Source of the DNA: Spinacia oleracea
Lineage: Eukaryota; Streptophyta; Magnoliopsida; Caryophyllales; Amaranthaceae
Length of the DNA stretch: 64,000 nt
Direction of reading: 5' to 3'
Assembly: GCF_020520425.1 (NCBI RefSeq)
Contig: NC_079491.1
Location: forward strand, 21,319,449-21,383,448
A program made the position numbers and the translations under genes. Numbering within the stretch: the first letter of the stretch is position 1; each line of letters begins with the position of its first letter. Positions 1 to 12,060 of this stretch are shown here, one piece after another. A model generated the notes under the pieces. That model had not been told where the DNA came from, ran no database searches, and saw nothing but the letters and a program-made list of their open reading frames with translations.

Positions 1-149
1 AAAATGCAAAGATGATAAAAACTCATCAGGACATACACAAGTCCGTACATGAGATCGAATAGATGAACTATATATAACTGTGAAGGTTACCAAAATCGGG
101 ATTATACTTTGAATCGGAAGGGACTCTTAAAATCGAATTGTACGATTCT
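1..149. other. Flank of the first Gypsy element
   Basis: AT-rich sequence left of the first retrotransposon. No gene or repeat was recognised. Its last five bases (145-149, ATTCT) are the left copy of the element's target-site duplication. Confidence 0.6.
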
Positions 150-842
150 TGTTTATGCCAAATTTCGTCTAGGGGCGATCTTTGGCTTAGGTCGACACTA
201 ACTAAGCGATAATCAAATAAGGGAAGACAAAGAGAGACACGACACAGAGAAGTGTTGACGCGAAAAACCCAGGAATAAGGTAAAAAACCGCGGATAGCTA
301 TGAGGCTATCAATCCACTAAGTTTCCTATATGATTGTTTGTATCTTATTCTAGAAATCAATGTAACAAAATATAAATAACGAATACAAGAATGATTTGAA
401 TGCTTTTATGGCTTGAGAGTATGAGAGCTTCAGTTTTTGTCCCCCGTTTGTCTTCGTCTTCGTCCTTTTATAGGAATTTTCCAACGGTCTGGTTGGTTGA
501 GAGAATCCCACAAAGATAGGGATATCTTTGTTGCACGTTTCTTTGGTCTTCAACTGACTCCACGCTTCTCGCGCATGCCTTGGACTCGTTCCTGCTATCA
601 TGACGGCGCTGCCCATCGTGGGCTTTAGGTTAACTTATCTTTATTGGCCTGCCCAGAGACGACGCGTCTCTACGTTCTTGCGCCTTGTCGTCTGTCCTTC
701 GTCGTCTATGCCTCGTCGTACGACGCCACGTCGGACGTATCTTCCTGGAACTATGCTTACCTGCGACACGACAGAACCTAGTTGACACGACATGATCAAA
801 CGTTAGTGCGGTTATGTCGTTAGTCCAAAAAGTGGGATAACG
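150..842 (-). repeat. 3' LTR of the first Gypsy element
   Basis: Near-identical to 9434-10126 with no length difference. On the minus strand it should start TG and end CA, but the first base here is C (plus-strand G at 842), while the other LTR keeps the normal TG. A TATA-like motif, CCTATAAAAGG on the minus strand, lies at about 464-474. An 88-codon minus-strand reading frame inside the LTR (350-616) has no recognisable domain and is probably not a gene. Confidence 0.95.
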
Positions 843-1149
843 GTTTGCCCCCAATTGTGAATTTGCGGAGTCATACAGAGCGAAAGAAACAATTTAAAAT
901 TTAAAAAATAAAAAACCGTCTTCAACTGCCTAGTTCGTGGGACAAACCGTTCGGAATTCCAGAGTAATAAATATCGATTCGCGACATGCAATAAAGTTCT
1001 TCACACCAAGATTTTTCAAAAAATTTCTAGATCCGAAAGCAGGAGAGAGAAGAGGGAGAGAGTGAAGTCAATTTTCGCACTGAGTTTGCTCGATTTCAGG
1101 TAAAATTTACTTTCTTTTTTCGATTTTCTTGTAGATTTTTGTAAGTGAG
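843..1149. promoter_or_regulatory. Polypurine tract and presumed leader of the antisense gene
   Basis: On the minus strand, bases 843-858 read as a purine-rich tract (AATTGGGGGCAAA) directly before the 3' LTR. This is where plus-strand DNA synthesis is normally primed. On the plus strand the rest precedes the antisense gene. It is AT-rich at 890-920 and purine-rich (GAGAGAAGAGGGAGAGAG) at about 1040-1060, as in a plant 5' untranslated leader. No convincing TATA box was found, so the promoter is not located. Confidence 0.5.
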
Positions 1150-3442
1150 ATGGGTAGATCTAAGTCGGTTGTAGTGAGAGGAAAGGGGGAGTCGGGATCC
1201 ACTCGGGTTAAGTCCCTTAACCCGATACATTCTACTGTGGTGGACCCGGCGGCGTTTGTTGAACTTGCTGGTTTGCCGCCGTCGGCGGAAGTGAAGATTC
1301 CCGGCTCGGACGAGGAAGCCTTTGACTGTCCAGAGGGGTATGTGGTTATGTACGAGTATCCGTTCACAATTGGCTTCAAATTCCCTTTCACTCCTCTAGT
1401 TAGATCTTTTATCGAGGTTTTCCATTTGAGCCCGGGTCAGTTGATGCCCCAGATATGGCGGGTTTTCACGGTGGTGCACGGAGTTACTGCAAACTGGCGA
1501 GCGCCGTTTGACCTGTCTGACTTGATGTATACTTACGACCTAGCGCTGCAGAAGTGTTGTAGGTATACCTTGGTCACGAAGAAGGGGAAGACGAACTTAG
1601 GTGTTGGTTTAGGTGTGAACGACAGGGGTTGGCAGAGTCGTTTTGTCTTCGTAGGCAAAGATTCTCTGGGAGATAAAGGGCGGTTTCTGGTCGAGGGATG
1701 GACGACGGAAGGTAAATGTGCTGTTTTGTCTTTGTTTCTCGTCGTTTTACTGAACGTCGCCTTACTTGGTTTTGTTTTGCAGTTGTCAAGGCGTCGTCGT
1801 TGACTGAGTTGAACGCTGATTCTGAGGACAAGTATCGGAAATTCTTGGGTTATTCTGTCGAGGATAGGTCTTTTAGTCGCGACGGGGAGTTTTTAGACGA
1901 GCAGGAGGTGAACCGGTCAGGCGACGTCGCCGAGGAGGAGGAAATAGACGAGGAATCAGGTCAACTGACTCGTCGTCGGAAAAGGTTGGATTTGCTTGAA
2001 GAGGTAGTGGAAAACTCGTCGTCCGCCGAAGGTGAAGTAGGCGATATGGCTGACAACTCAGGTATTTGCCTTCTTTTTTTTTTTTTTAATTTATTTCGGG
2101 GTTTGTATATATTTTTGTTTTTGCTTTGGATAGTGTTTGACCTTGATCTTTTGTGTTGGGTGTAGAGCACACTTTGTCGTCTAGGCCTGTGTCAAGGATG
2201 TCTCAGAGCGAGATTCAGGAGCGTGCGAGGAAGCGATTGAGGTCGTCCTCGACTTCTGGTGGACAAGGTATGACGGTCGTACCTCGGTTTTCTGCGATAG
2301 GTTCGTCGGCCGAGACGCCTGTCGTCATAGGAGCCGAAGGCTTTCATCCGATTGCTTCGTCATCGCCCCCACAGTCGTTCAAGGCGTCGTCTGCTGCTGT
2401 CGACGTTGGTAAAGTGTCTGCTTCGTCGGCCAAGAAGCGTCCTGCTGAGACGAATCCTGTCGAGGATACGGTTATCACTTTGCCCCCAGGCTTCTTGGGT
2501 GTTGAAGAGGCGTCTGTTATATGGCCTTTCGCTGATCGCTTGATCTTGCCTACGACGTATCGACGATATCACGAGGTGGATCCTCTTCCTGTCGCGTCGG
2601 ACGCCGCTGAACTTAGTCTGCGGGTGAGTTTTATTTAGTTTTTTCTTCTTTTTTGTTTGCAAAAGATGTGTGTTGTGTAAATCTGTTTTGGCATTGGTTT
2701 TGCGCAGGCGTCGCAGGCTGCCTTGGCTGTGCGTAGGCAATGTTCGTTGCTGTGTGACGAGGTGACGAATGCGAGGCAGCTGACGGCGACGGCGAAGAAG
2801 GCGGCCGTGTCGTGGGAAGCGAAGTGGAAGGCTGCTGAGAAGAAGGTCGTGGACCTCGCTGCGGTGGTTAAGGCCAAGGGTGATCAATTGAAAGGTAAGG
2901 ATAAGCAGTTAGCCGACGTGGCTAAAGATCTGGAGAAAGTGAAGGAAGAGCTGGCCTCGACGACGGAGGAGTTAGATGGATTGAGGAGCTTGTACGACGC
3001 CCTGCAGGAGGAGGCGAAGGACGTCGAGGCTCTCGCTATATGGAGGACGCGGGCGCAAATGATGTACTCCTGCTTGATTGAGGAGACTAGCCTTTGGCCG
3101 TGTCAGAAGGAAGTGGACGACTATCTGGCTAATGGCGGTACCATGGCTGACCTGTCGGTGCCTGTGGTGGATTCAGAAGGGTTAGCGAAGACGGCTGACA
3201 CCGCCAGTACTGAGGCGACAGAGGTGGATGCAGCCTTGTTGGTGGTGGATGCACCTGTTCCGGAGCAAGAGGGGGAGGTGTTAGCTGTTGGGTGCGAAGA
3301 GGAGGCTCTTGTCGTCGTTTCTCAAGACGAGACGTTGGACGTGGCGTCGGTGGAGGTGCCAGTCGTGACTGACGCCGTCGTGCCCCCAGAGCAGGAGTCG
3401 GAGCAGGAGGTCGTGGCCTCTACACAAGAAGAAGGGATGTAA
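1150..3442 (+). CDS. Four-exon antisense gene of a Tat retrotransposon (PF04195-like, coiled coil)
   Basis: Predicted exons are 1150-1711, 1783-2061, 2166-2623 and 2708-3442. All three introns (71, 104 and 84 bp) are GT-AG, and the phases join exactly to give one open frame of 677 aa ending in TAA. Residues about 55-185, including PEGYVVMYEYPF and LSPGQLMPQIWR, resemble the domain called putative gypsy type transposon (PF04195). Exon 2 is acidic. Exon 3 holds basic clusters such as RARKRLR that could be nuclear signals. Residues about 445-550 in exon 4 are a Lys/Glu/Ala-rich coiled coil, and the C-terminus is acidic. The gene lies antisense to gag-pol, as in Grande and Retand. The function of this family is unknown; a regulatory or DNA-binding role is only a guess. 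It has no stop or frameshift although gag-pol in the same copy has several. Confidence 0.85.
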
Positions 3443-4028
3443 TAGTTTGTAGTTTTTCGAATTTCTGTTGGTTTTTGTGTTTTGTTTGTGAATTTCTTTA
3501 CTCGTCGTCGATGGCGACGACGAGGTGGTTTGGATGACTTGTGTTTTGTTTTCGTGTTTTGGATGTTTTTACTCGTCGTCGGTGGCGGCGGCGAGGTGTT
3601 TGGATAATGCTTTGTGTTTGAATTTCGGAAGTTGTGGCCTTAGGGATCGCGCAATTTGTATTTTGCTATATAAGTGTGTTCCTCTTTTTTTCTTATTTGC
3701 GTGTGTTCTTTGTGACTCTTGTGTTTTGAAGCTTTCGTCGTGCGTCGTGTGGCATGTGTCTTTGAAATGGTGGCATTACATGTATGTGAAACCGTACCTG
3801 TATCGGTTGCTCGTTTGTTAATCACTTGGGATTCATTTTCTGTCATGCGTCGTGTGTTATCTTCTGCAAAAGAAAACATGGGTTGCTAGGAGGATTGGAC
3901 GTTGGGGATGCCAACGGCCCTCCGATGCCTAAGTCAGTAATAATTCCAAACAAATAAAGCGATAAAAAATAAGGAAGAAGGTAGGAACGATGGTACGACA
4001 ACTGATAAAATTGGCTACGACGGATGTT
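3443..4028. other. Spacer between the tails of gag-pol and the antisense gene
   Basis: The two converging genes end on either side of this stretch. It contains an imperfect duplication of CTCGTCGTCG-GGCG-rich sequence at about 3500-3530 and 3568-3597, capable of weak hairpins, and otherwise T-rich DNA suited to a 3' untranslated region. Short frames here show no domain. Confidence 0.5.
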
Positions 4029-7000
4029 TTAAAAGTGATAGAGTTTAAGATGTGTAGCATTCCAGCTTCGGGGGGCCGACTTGCCGTCTTTGGTGACGAG
4101 CCTGTATGCCCCCTTTCCGACGATTTTATCGATCAAGTATGGTCCTTCCCAAGCTGGCGCGAGTTTACCTGTGTTTAATTCTTTTGTGTTTTGGAACACT
4201 TTGCGCAACACCCAGTCGCCCTCCTTGAACATTTTTACTTTGACGTTTTTGTTGAAGCATTTTGCCACAATCTGCTGTTGTGACGCCATTCTTATCAACG
4301 CTGCTTCTCTGAAGTCTTCTGTGTTGTCGAGGTTTTCACTAAGTTCGACGTCGTTCTGCTCTGGCGTCATGAGTCCATATCGTGCACTGGGCAGCGTCAC
4401 TTCGGGGGGTAGTACTGCTTCGCACCCGTAAACGAGTGAGAAGGGAGTCTGTCCCGTCGCCGTCCTAGGCGTCGTCCTGTTGGCCCATAGGATGGATGGC
4501 AGCTCTTCTGCCCATCGTCCCTTCTTATCGTCCAGCCGCTTTTTTAGTGATGCGATGATTGTTTTGTTGCTGGATTCCGCCTGTCCATTTGCTTGGGGTA
4601 TCTTGGCGTTGACGTCTTTAGCTCAATGTTCCACGTCTTGCAGAAAGCCCTAGTCTTGTCGCTGATGAATTGGGATCCGTTGTCGCATATGATTTCTGAT
4701 GGCACTCCGAATCTGCATATAATGTTAGTCCATATGAACGAACATACCTCTTTGTCTCTTACTTGTTGGAACGCACCTGCTTCTATCCACTTAGAAAAAT
4801 AATCTGTTAGAGCGAGCATGAAGACCTTTTGTCCTGGGGCGACGGGTAGTTTACCGACGATGTCCATTCCCCATTTCATGAAAGGCCACGGAGTTAAGGT
4901 GGGGTGTAAAAATTCAGATGGTTTATGTGTCATACCTGCGTGTCGTTGACATTTGTCGCACTTAGCTACGTACCTCATTGCGTCCTTGAGCATCGTTGGC
5001 CAATAGTATCCGTTTCTTTTGATTCCGGTTGACAGGCTTCGTCCTCCTTCATGTCCGCCACATTCTCCTTCGTGGTATTGCTTTTGTAGTCTTTCCCATT
5101 CTGTTTTTTCTGCGCATCGCATCAACATTCCGTTCGCTGATCTTTTAAATAATATACCCTGCAAAATAACATATCGTGAAGCTTTGAAAAGTATCTTCCT
5201 GGCTTCGAGCTTGTCGTCGGGTAGGGTTTCATGTGTTAGGTAGTCGAGGATGGGCTTGGTCCAGCTGTCGGTGTTTGTGGTTGATAGGACGAGGCTGGCA
5301 TCTTGGGGTATGTCTTTTTCAATAGCGGGTGACAATAGGTGTACTAGAGGTATGGTCGAGAATGGCGACTTTCTGAGTGCGGATCCTAGGTTGGCAAGGG
5401 CGTCGGCTTGCGTGTTCAGGTCTCGTGGAACTTGTTTAATGGAGAGGGGTTTGAATTTGGAGGCTAGTTTTTTTGCTTTTTCGAGGTACAAGGTCATTTT
5501 CAGGTCTTTAGCCTCGTAGTCGCCGTTGATCTGGTTGACGATTAATTGTGAGTCGCTAAAGATGTTGAGTCCACTTGCCCCCAATTTTTCAGCTAGCGTC
5601 AACCCGGCGATTAATGCCTCGTATTCTGCTTCGTTGTTTGTCGCTTTGAAGTCGCAGCATATGGCTTGTGCTATCATGTCCCCTTGTGGTGACTTTAGCA
5701 CGACGCCTAGACCTGCACCGCGAAAGTTAGACGAGCCGTCGACGAAGAGCGTCCATATCTCTTCTACGTTATTGATGAGTTTGACTTCGTCGTCCGCTAT
5801 TTTCTCCAGGTCGGGGCTAAAGTCTGCCACAAAGTCTGCTAGTGCCTGCGATTTCACCGTCGTTCTTGGTTGGTATTTGATGTCGAAGCTTCCTAGCGCC
5901 ATCGTCCATTTCTCCATTCGACCTGTTAGTTCTGGTCTACGCATCACAGACTTGATTGGATAATTAGTCATCACCACTATTTGGTGAGTTTGGAAATAAT
6001 GCCTTAGTTTTCTAGCTGCAGTAACGAGTGCTAAAACGAGTTTTTCGAGGGAGGAATACCTGGTTTCCGCTTCTAGTAGCGACTTACTTATGTAGTAAAT
6101 AGGTAGCTGTTGCGTTTCGTCTTCTCGGGCTAGGACCGCGCTGACTGCTGTGGAGCTGACGGCTAGGTACAGTTGTAGGACTTCGCCTTCTTTGGGTTTG
6201 GACAGGAGGGGTGGCGACATCATGTATTTTTTGAGGTTTTGCAAGGCTGCTTCGTGGTCGTCGGACCAGTCAAAACCTTTATTTTTACGCAAGACGTCGT
6301 AGAATAGACGACACTTGTCCGACGACCGCGAGATAAAACGATTTGGTGCCGCCACTCTTCCTGTCAAGCGTTGTACCTCTTTTATGTTACTGGGGGGTTG
6401 AATGTTGATGATTGCGCGCACCTGGTCGGGGCTAGCCTCGATTCCTCTTTGGGTGACGATGTAACCTAAAAATTTCCCTGCAGACACTCCGAAAGAACAT
6501 TTAGTTGGGTTGAGTTTCATACCGTATTTTCTCAATATGTCGAAGGATTGTCGTAGGTGTTCGATATGGTCGTCGGCCTTCCTTGATTTTACTAGCATGT
6601 CGTCGATGTAGACCTCCATCGTGTCTCCAAGTTGGTCTTTGAACATTTTGTTGACCAATCGCTGGTACGTTGCACCTGCATTTTTAAGACCAAAAGGCAT
6701 GACTTTATAACAATAAATACCTCTGTCTGTTACAAAAGATGTTTTCTCCTGGTCGTCTGGGTGCATAAGGATCTGGTTGTATCCGGAGTAGGCGTCCATA
6801 AATGTTAGTAGCTCGTGTCCAGCAGTGGCGTCGACCAGGGCGTCGATGTGCGGCAGCGGGAATGGGTCTTTAGGGCATGCTTTGTTGATGTCTGTGAAGT
6901 CGATACAGACTCTCCACTTTCCATTCTTTTTACTGACGACGACGACATTTGCTAACCAATCTGGATATTTGACTTCTCTGATTTTCCCGGAGTCTATCAG

Positions 7001-9375
7001 TTTTTGGACTTCTTCGTCTATGATTTTATTTCTCTCAGGCGCGAATTTTCGCCGTTTCTGTTTCACTGGTTTGAAGTTGGGGTCGACATTGAGTTTGTGG
7101 GTGATGATGTCTGAACTGATTCCTGTCATGTCCTCGTGCGACCAAGCGAAGCAGTCCGAGTTTTCTCTTAGGAATGACACTATCTGACTTCTGATATTGT
7201 CAGGCAGCGACGCTCCGATCCTTACTACTTGGTCTGGCTTTGCCTGATCTAGCGTAATTTCGTCGATCTGTTGGTCGTCGGGGTCGTCTGCCGTAGACCC
7301 TGGCTGTAATTGCTAGATGGATGACTTTGATGGTTTCAGCGCTGTTTCATAACATTTCTTTGCGTCCCTTTGCTGTCCTTTGATTTCCATGACTCCCCAT
7401 TTGGTTGGGAACTTGATTGACTGGTGGTATGTCGACGGCACCGCCTTCATTTTGTGGATCCATGGTCGTCCCAAAATGACGTTGTATGCTGATGGGCAGT
7501 CGACGACGTTGAACTTGGTCATCACATTAACACCTTCTGCGTACGTAGGCAGCTATATCTCTCCTACTGTACGTAGCGATTCTCCACTGAATCCTACTAG
7601 GACTGTCGACCTTCTGATTATACTTTTTTCGTCTAGTCCTATTTCCTGCAGAGCCTCTAGGAACAATACGTTTGCTGAACTGCCGTTGTCGATCAATATC
7701 CTTTTGATGAGAGCGTTGCCTATTGGGAGCGATATGACTAGCCCGTCATGATGTTCCTGTATTGTGTCGGTTGAATCTGAGTCGTCGAAGGTTATTATCA
7801 TCGCCGCTAATGACTTGTCGAGTGCTACTTCGTCTTCGGTCTGCCCCTCCTTGACGGCTTCAGATTCGCCCCTGTTGATTTTTTTAGCTGCAGAAGAAGT
7901 TAGTCCACATATATCTGAACCACCAGAAATAACGTTTACCACTTTTTCGAACGTGGGCGGGGCTGGTCGGTCGCCGCTTGGTGCTGGGTTGGGTTGGGAG
8001 CTGCTATCCTTGTTGTACGTCTCCTTTCCTTTGTCGCTCAGTAGGTCCTTCAGGTGGCCTCTTTTCAATAGATACGCCACCTCCTTTTTGAGGGAGATGC
8101 ATTCCTCGGTTGTGTGGCCATTGTCGCGGTGGAAGTCGCACCACCTGCTCATGTCCTTCATAGAGTCTGGTCTGTCACTCTTCTTAGGCCATCTGACGGT
8201 ACCACCTACACTTTGAAGGGCGTTTACCACGCCTCCGATGTCGACGTTGAAGCCATACTCGGAGATGGGGGGATAAACGACCCGTTCATTCCTGTAAACA
8301 CTGTTAGTATCATCATATTGATTGACATTTTGTACCTGACCCTGGCGGTTGTATGGTTGATGTCTCCAGCCGTTGTTCCTTGGGGTGTACAACCTCCTGT
8401 CGCTGCTGCCCCCTGCTGGTCGCTGAGAAACCATTCGTGTAATCTCGTCGTCTTCAATCCGCATCTGGGCCGTAGCCCTCGATCTGACTTCTTCGAAGTT
8501 TGCACAGGGATATTTGGTTAGTTCCCGGTACAGCTCTGAGTTGGGGACGAGACCTCTCTTGAATGCTTCGATGGCTGTCCTGACATCACAGTTTTTTATG
8601 CTAATTTTTTCACAATTAAAACGGTTAAAATAATCGCGTACCGACTCGGTAGTTCCTTGGACCAACCGATAGAGGTCACTTGTTTATTTCTCCAACTGGC
8701 GACTGCTGGCGAATTGTTGGTAGAAGGCGTTGATGAGGTCGGACAGGCAGAAGATAGATCCAGGTGTTATGTTCATGAGCCATTCCAGGGCTGCTCCTCG
8801 AGGGTTCCTCCGAAGGATTTGCACATGACGGGCTCGACCAGGTCGTAGGGGATGCCGATCTGCCACATTCGCTGCTTGTAGAAGTTGACGTGTCTGTATG
8901 GATCAGACGTTCCGTCATACAGGGTGGTCCAGGTAGGGAGTCGGAGCTGGTGTGGTACCGTCACCCTAGCGATCGCTTCACAGAACGGCGATGCTGCATA
9001 CCCGTCGGTCGGCTCGGTCTCCACGGGCGTGGGTGCCCCCGGCAGTTTGGTCATCAGCTTCATCATCAACGAGCATCGCTTCTTCATGTGATTTTCCATC
9101 TTATTTAGGCGCTTGGTGACGGGGTCCGGTATTGCTTCATCCTTTTCCTCATGTGGCTCCTCGCCGTCGGACAGGTCTTCAGAGTCGCCAATCATCTCGA
9201 ATATCAACTTCTTCGGTTTTGCACCTGGCTTGTAACGCGATTGATGCTTGTTACTTTTCACGGATTCGAGCTCCTTCTGGAGGTTTTCAATGGAGGCCCT
9301 TTCTTGGGCCAGCTCTGCTTGGGCCTTCTCGTAGGCCGCTTTCATCTCTGCGAGCGTCATCTCTTTAGTAGTCAT
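4029..9375 (-). pseudogene. Gag-pol polyprotein of the first Gypsy element, broken
   Basis: One long frame read from ATG at 9375 about 40 bases after the primer-binding site. Order: Gag, with an N-terminal coiled coil and a CX2H...HX4C finger (WCDFHRDNGHTTEEC); protease with IDNGSSANV; reverse transcriptase with YIDDMLVKS; RNase H with FVDGSSN; integrase with an HHCC finger (ending CDKCQRH) and a DDE core (MDIVG, CDNGSQF); and an integrase tail ending at 4029. Five lesions are visible: a frameshift near 8790, stops at 8684-8686, 7553-7555 and 7313-7315, and a frameshift near 4600 in the integrase core just before its conserved Glu region. The copy cannot make a complete polyprotein. Gag, protease and pol share one frame, as usual for Tat elements. 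The family normally supplies particle, reverse transcription and integration functions. Confidence 0.93.
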
Positions 9376-9412
9376 GGTGTGTAGGGTGATTTTGCGTGAA
9401 ACCTAGTTAATG

Positions 9413-9430
9413 TCCCCACAGACGGCGCCA
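9413..9430 (-). other. Primer-binding site of the first Gypsy element
   Basis: On the minus strand this reads TGGCGCCGTCTGTGGGGA, three bases from the 5' LTR. It begins TGG, complementary to the CCA end of a tRNA. Similar sites are common in plant Gypsy elements; I do not assign the tRNA. It fixes the orientation of the element. Confidence 0.85.
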
Positions 9431-9433
9431 AAC

Positions 9434-10126
9434 TGTTTATGCCAAATTTCGTCTAGGGGCGATCTTTGGCTTAGGTCGACACTAACTAAGCGATAATCAA
9501 ATAAGGGAAGACAAAGAGAGACACGACACAGAGAAGTGTTGACGCGGAAAACCCAGGAATAAGGTAAAAAACCGCGGATAGCTATGAGGCTATCAATCCA
9601 CTAAGTTTCCTATATGATTTTTTGTATCTTATTCTAGAAATCAATGTAACAAAATATAAATAACGAATACAAGAATGATTTGAATGCCTTTATGGCTTGA
9701 GAGTATGAGAGCTTCAGTTTTTGTCCCCCGTTTGTCTTCGTCTTCGTCCTTTTATAGGAATTTTCCAACGGTCTGGTTGGTTGAGAGAATCCCACAAAGA
9801 TAGGGATATCTTTGTTGCACGTTTCTTTGGTCTTCAACTGACTCCACGCTTCTCGCGCATGCCTTGGACTCGTTCCTGCTATCATGACGGCGCTGCCCAT
9901 CGTGGGCTTTAGGTTAACTTATCTTTATTGGCCTGCCCAGAGACGACGCGTCTCTACGTTCTTGCGCCTTGTCGTCTGTCCTTCGTCGTCTATGCCTCGT
10001 CGTACGACGCCACGTCGGACGTATCTTCCTGGAACTATGCTTACCTGCGACACGACAGAACCTGGTTGACACGACATGGTCAAACGTTAGTGCGGTTACG
10101 TCGTTAGTCCAAAAAGTGGGATAACA
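9434..10126 (-). repeat. 5' LTR of the first Gypsy element
   Basis: 693 bp, TG...CA on the minus strand, followed on the plus strand by the ATTCT duplication (10127-10131). A TATA-like CCTATAAAAGG (minus strand, about 9748-9758) is the likely promoter of the genomic transcript, which would run leftward through gag-pol. Confidence 0.95.
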
Positions 10127-10131
10127 ATTCT

Positions 10132-10942
10132 ACAAACAAGTACTTCGTATAATCTAGAATTTAAAGCTTGAAAAAGTGCACCAACCGGTTTTGAGTGTAA
10201 GTGGAAAATCGGAGTTGAAATGACTTTGGTGAAATTGCACCGAAAACCGGCCGGTTTTTCAAACCAGACCGATTTTGAGAAAGTCATAATTTATGAATAA
10301 TTATGATTGCATTCGCGCCTGACCGGTTATGAGAAACCGGCCCAACCGGTTTTGAAAACACCTCTTCGATTTTGTCCGGTTTTTTATTATCTATTTGGAT
10401 TCCTTTTGTAACAACCCTTTTGTCGATATTTTAAGTGTATAATAAGATTTCTAATTTATTTTTGAATTAAAAAAATCAAGTACCACGTAGATAATTATAA
10501 GGTGCCACATAGACATTTTAATTAATTAATTACTAATATATACAACTCCATCCAAAATCAAACACTTTAATAATTAAATTCATCCAAATATAAATTTTAT
10601 ATTATTTTGTTACATACTTACATACTCCCTTTCGATCAGCTGTAAAATTCATACATAATATGCAAACTTATGGTCTATTGATGTCTGATTAGATATGTCT
10701 TCATACACGTATTATTATATACTTTCAAAACATAACCATTTTCAAAAATAAAATAAAAAATCCTTATAGATGGTTGTTTTGGAAAATATGAAACTTTACA
10801 TGCTACAATTAGTATTGAACAATTGAACAATTGAACAAATTCAAATATATATGGTCCAACATATTTGATTCACCTTATTAGTTTATCATTTCAAAATATC
10901 AATTTTTTATTTTTTATTTTTTCTATAATACTTAGTACGTAA
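10132..10942. other. Intergenic DNA with CCGGTT-rich stretch and Helitron relic
   Basis: 10150-10390 contains several copies of ACCGGTTTTGAG-like sequence in both orientations. It has no coding potential and probably belongs to another, unidentified repeat. 10425-10605 is a partial copy of the Helitron body found at 10943-11593 (shared phrases such as GCCACATAG and CCATCCAAAATCAAACAC). The remainder is AT-rich with nothing recognised. Confidence 0.5.
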
Positions 10943-11593
10943 TCTAATACTCCATATTATATATTATATATATAAAGGAGGCATATTTGCTGAATTATTA
11001 GAGCGTCACGTAGGAAATGTAATGGTTCGTCCAATGAAAAATACAATTTCTAATTTATTTTGAATTAAAAAAACCGAGTGCCACGTAGATAATTAATTAG
11101 GTGTCACATGAATACTTAATGAATTAATTACTAATATATACAAATCCATCCAAAATCAAACACTTTAATAATTAAAAAATAAATGTAAAATAAAATTCAT
11201 CCAAAATCAAACACTAATCTAATTTAAAATAAAATTCAATCCAAAATCAAACACTAATCCAATATTAGAGCGCCACGTAGAAAATCTAATGGTTACGGCC
11301 AATGAAAAATAAGATTTCGAAAATATTTTTGAATTAAAAAAGTCGAGTGCCACGTAAATAAATAATTAGGTGCCACATATATACGTTTATTAATTAATTA
11401 CTAATATTACGCATATACAACTTCATCCAACTCAAACACTCTAATAATTAAAAACTAAATCTAAAATGAAATTTAATATAAAATAAAAAACTAATCTAAT
11501 CTAATAAATAAAATATAGCAGGTGGTATATATAAAAGTTTTATTTAACTTAACAATTTAATAGAATCCGTGCATCGCACAAGCTAAAATCTAG
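10943..11593 (+). mobile_element. Non-autonomous Helitron
   Basis: Begins TC after an A (10942) and ends CTAG (11590-11593) before a T (11594), the A|TC...CTAG|T layout of Helitrons. A short hairpin (GTGC-ATC-GCAC) lies about ten bases before the end. There is no target duplication or coding capacity. The body is two imperfect ~290-bp repeats, each containing TTAGAGCG, CCAATGAAAAATA, GTGCCACGTA and CATCCAAAATCAAAC. The same family recurs at 29.78-32.21 kb. The 5' boundary is less certain than the 3' end. Confidence 0.7.
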
Positions 11594-11636
11594 TAAATAA
11601 TAATAAATAACTAAATAACTAAATAATTGATTAATA

Positions 11637-11679
<43 letters not shown>
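11637..11679. repeat. (AAT)n microsatellite
   Basis: About 14 uninterrupted AAT units within a longer imperfect AAT-rich tract (11597-11700), between the Helitron end and the mariner-like element. Confidence 0.9.
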
Positions 11680-11945
11680 GATGAATAATAAATTATAGTA
11701 ATTAATAATTAAAAATTCAATAATAGATAATACTTCCTCCATTCCTTTTTGTTGTTCCCATTTTCTTTTTTGGCGTTTCTTTTTGTTGTTCCCCTACTGA
11801 ATCTTTACTATTTTTTGCCATAGTTTTTTTCCCAATTTACCCTAAGATTCCCCACTATTTACCAAAAAACCCTAAGGTTCCACCCATTCCCACCCACTTT
11901 TACCCCACCCGCCTTATTTAATTATTTAACCTAACCCCACCCACC

Positions 11946-12020
11946 CCACTTTATAAACCGTCCCTTTCTCTCATTTCACTCACCCTCTCTCATTCTGATT
12001 TACTCTCTCTCACCTCTTCC

Positions 12021-12060
<40 letters not shown>

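Larger units (their letters stand above)
150..10126 (-). mobile_element. Complete Ty3/Gypsy retrotransposon, Tat lineage, with antisense gene
   Basis: A 9,977-bp element bounded by two 693-bp LTRs and flanked by ATTCT (145-149 and 10127-10131). It reads on the minus strand. The primer-binding site lies beside the right LTR (9413-9430), gag-pol runs from 9375 down to 4029, and a G-rich polypurine tract lies just inside the left LTR (about 843-855). A spliced gene on the opposite strand (1150-3442) sits between pol and the 3' LTR. That layout, with gag-pol in one frame, is known for Tat-group elements such as Grande and Retand. The two LTRs differ at about seven positions by eye (roughly 1%), which suggests a recent insertion. 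Gag-pol is inactive in this copy; the antisense gene is open. Confidence 0.95.

Noticed and set aside
350-616. 88-codon frame in the LTR, repeated at 9634-9900
   Set aside because: Identical in both LTRs, overlaps the TATA region and has no domain. It is LTR sequence, not a gene.
5019-9384. Several 70-150-codon plus-strand frames across the first Gypsy element
   Set aside because: They are shadows of the gag-pol coding sequence on the minus strand.
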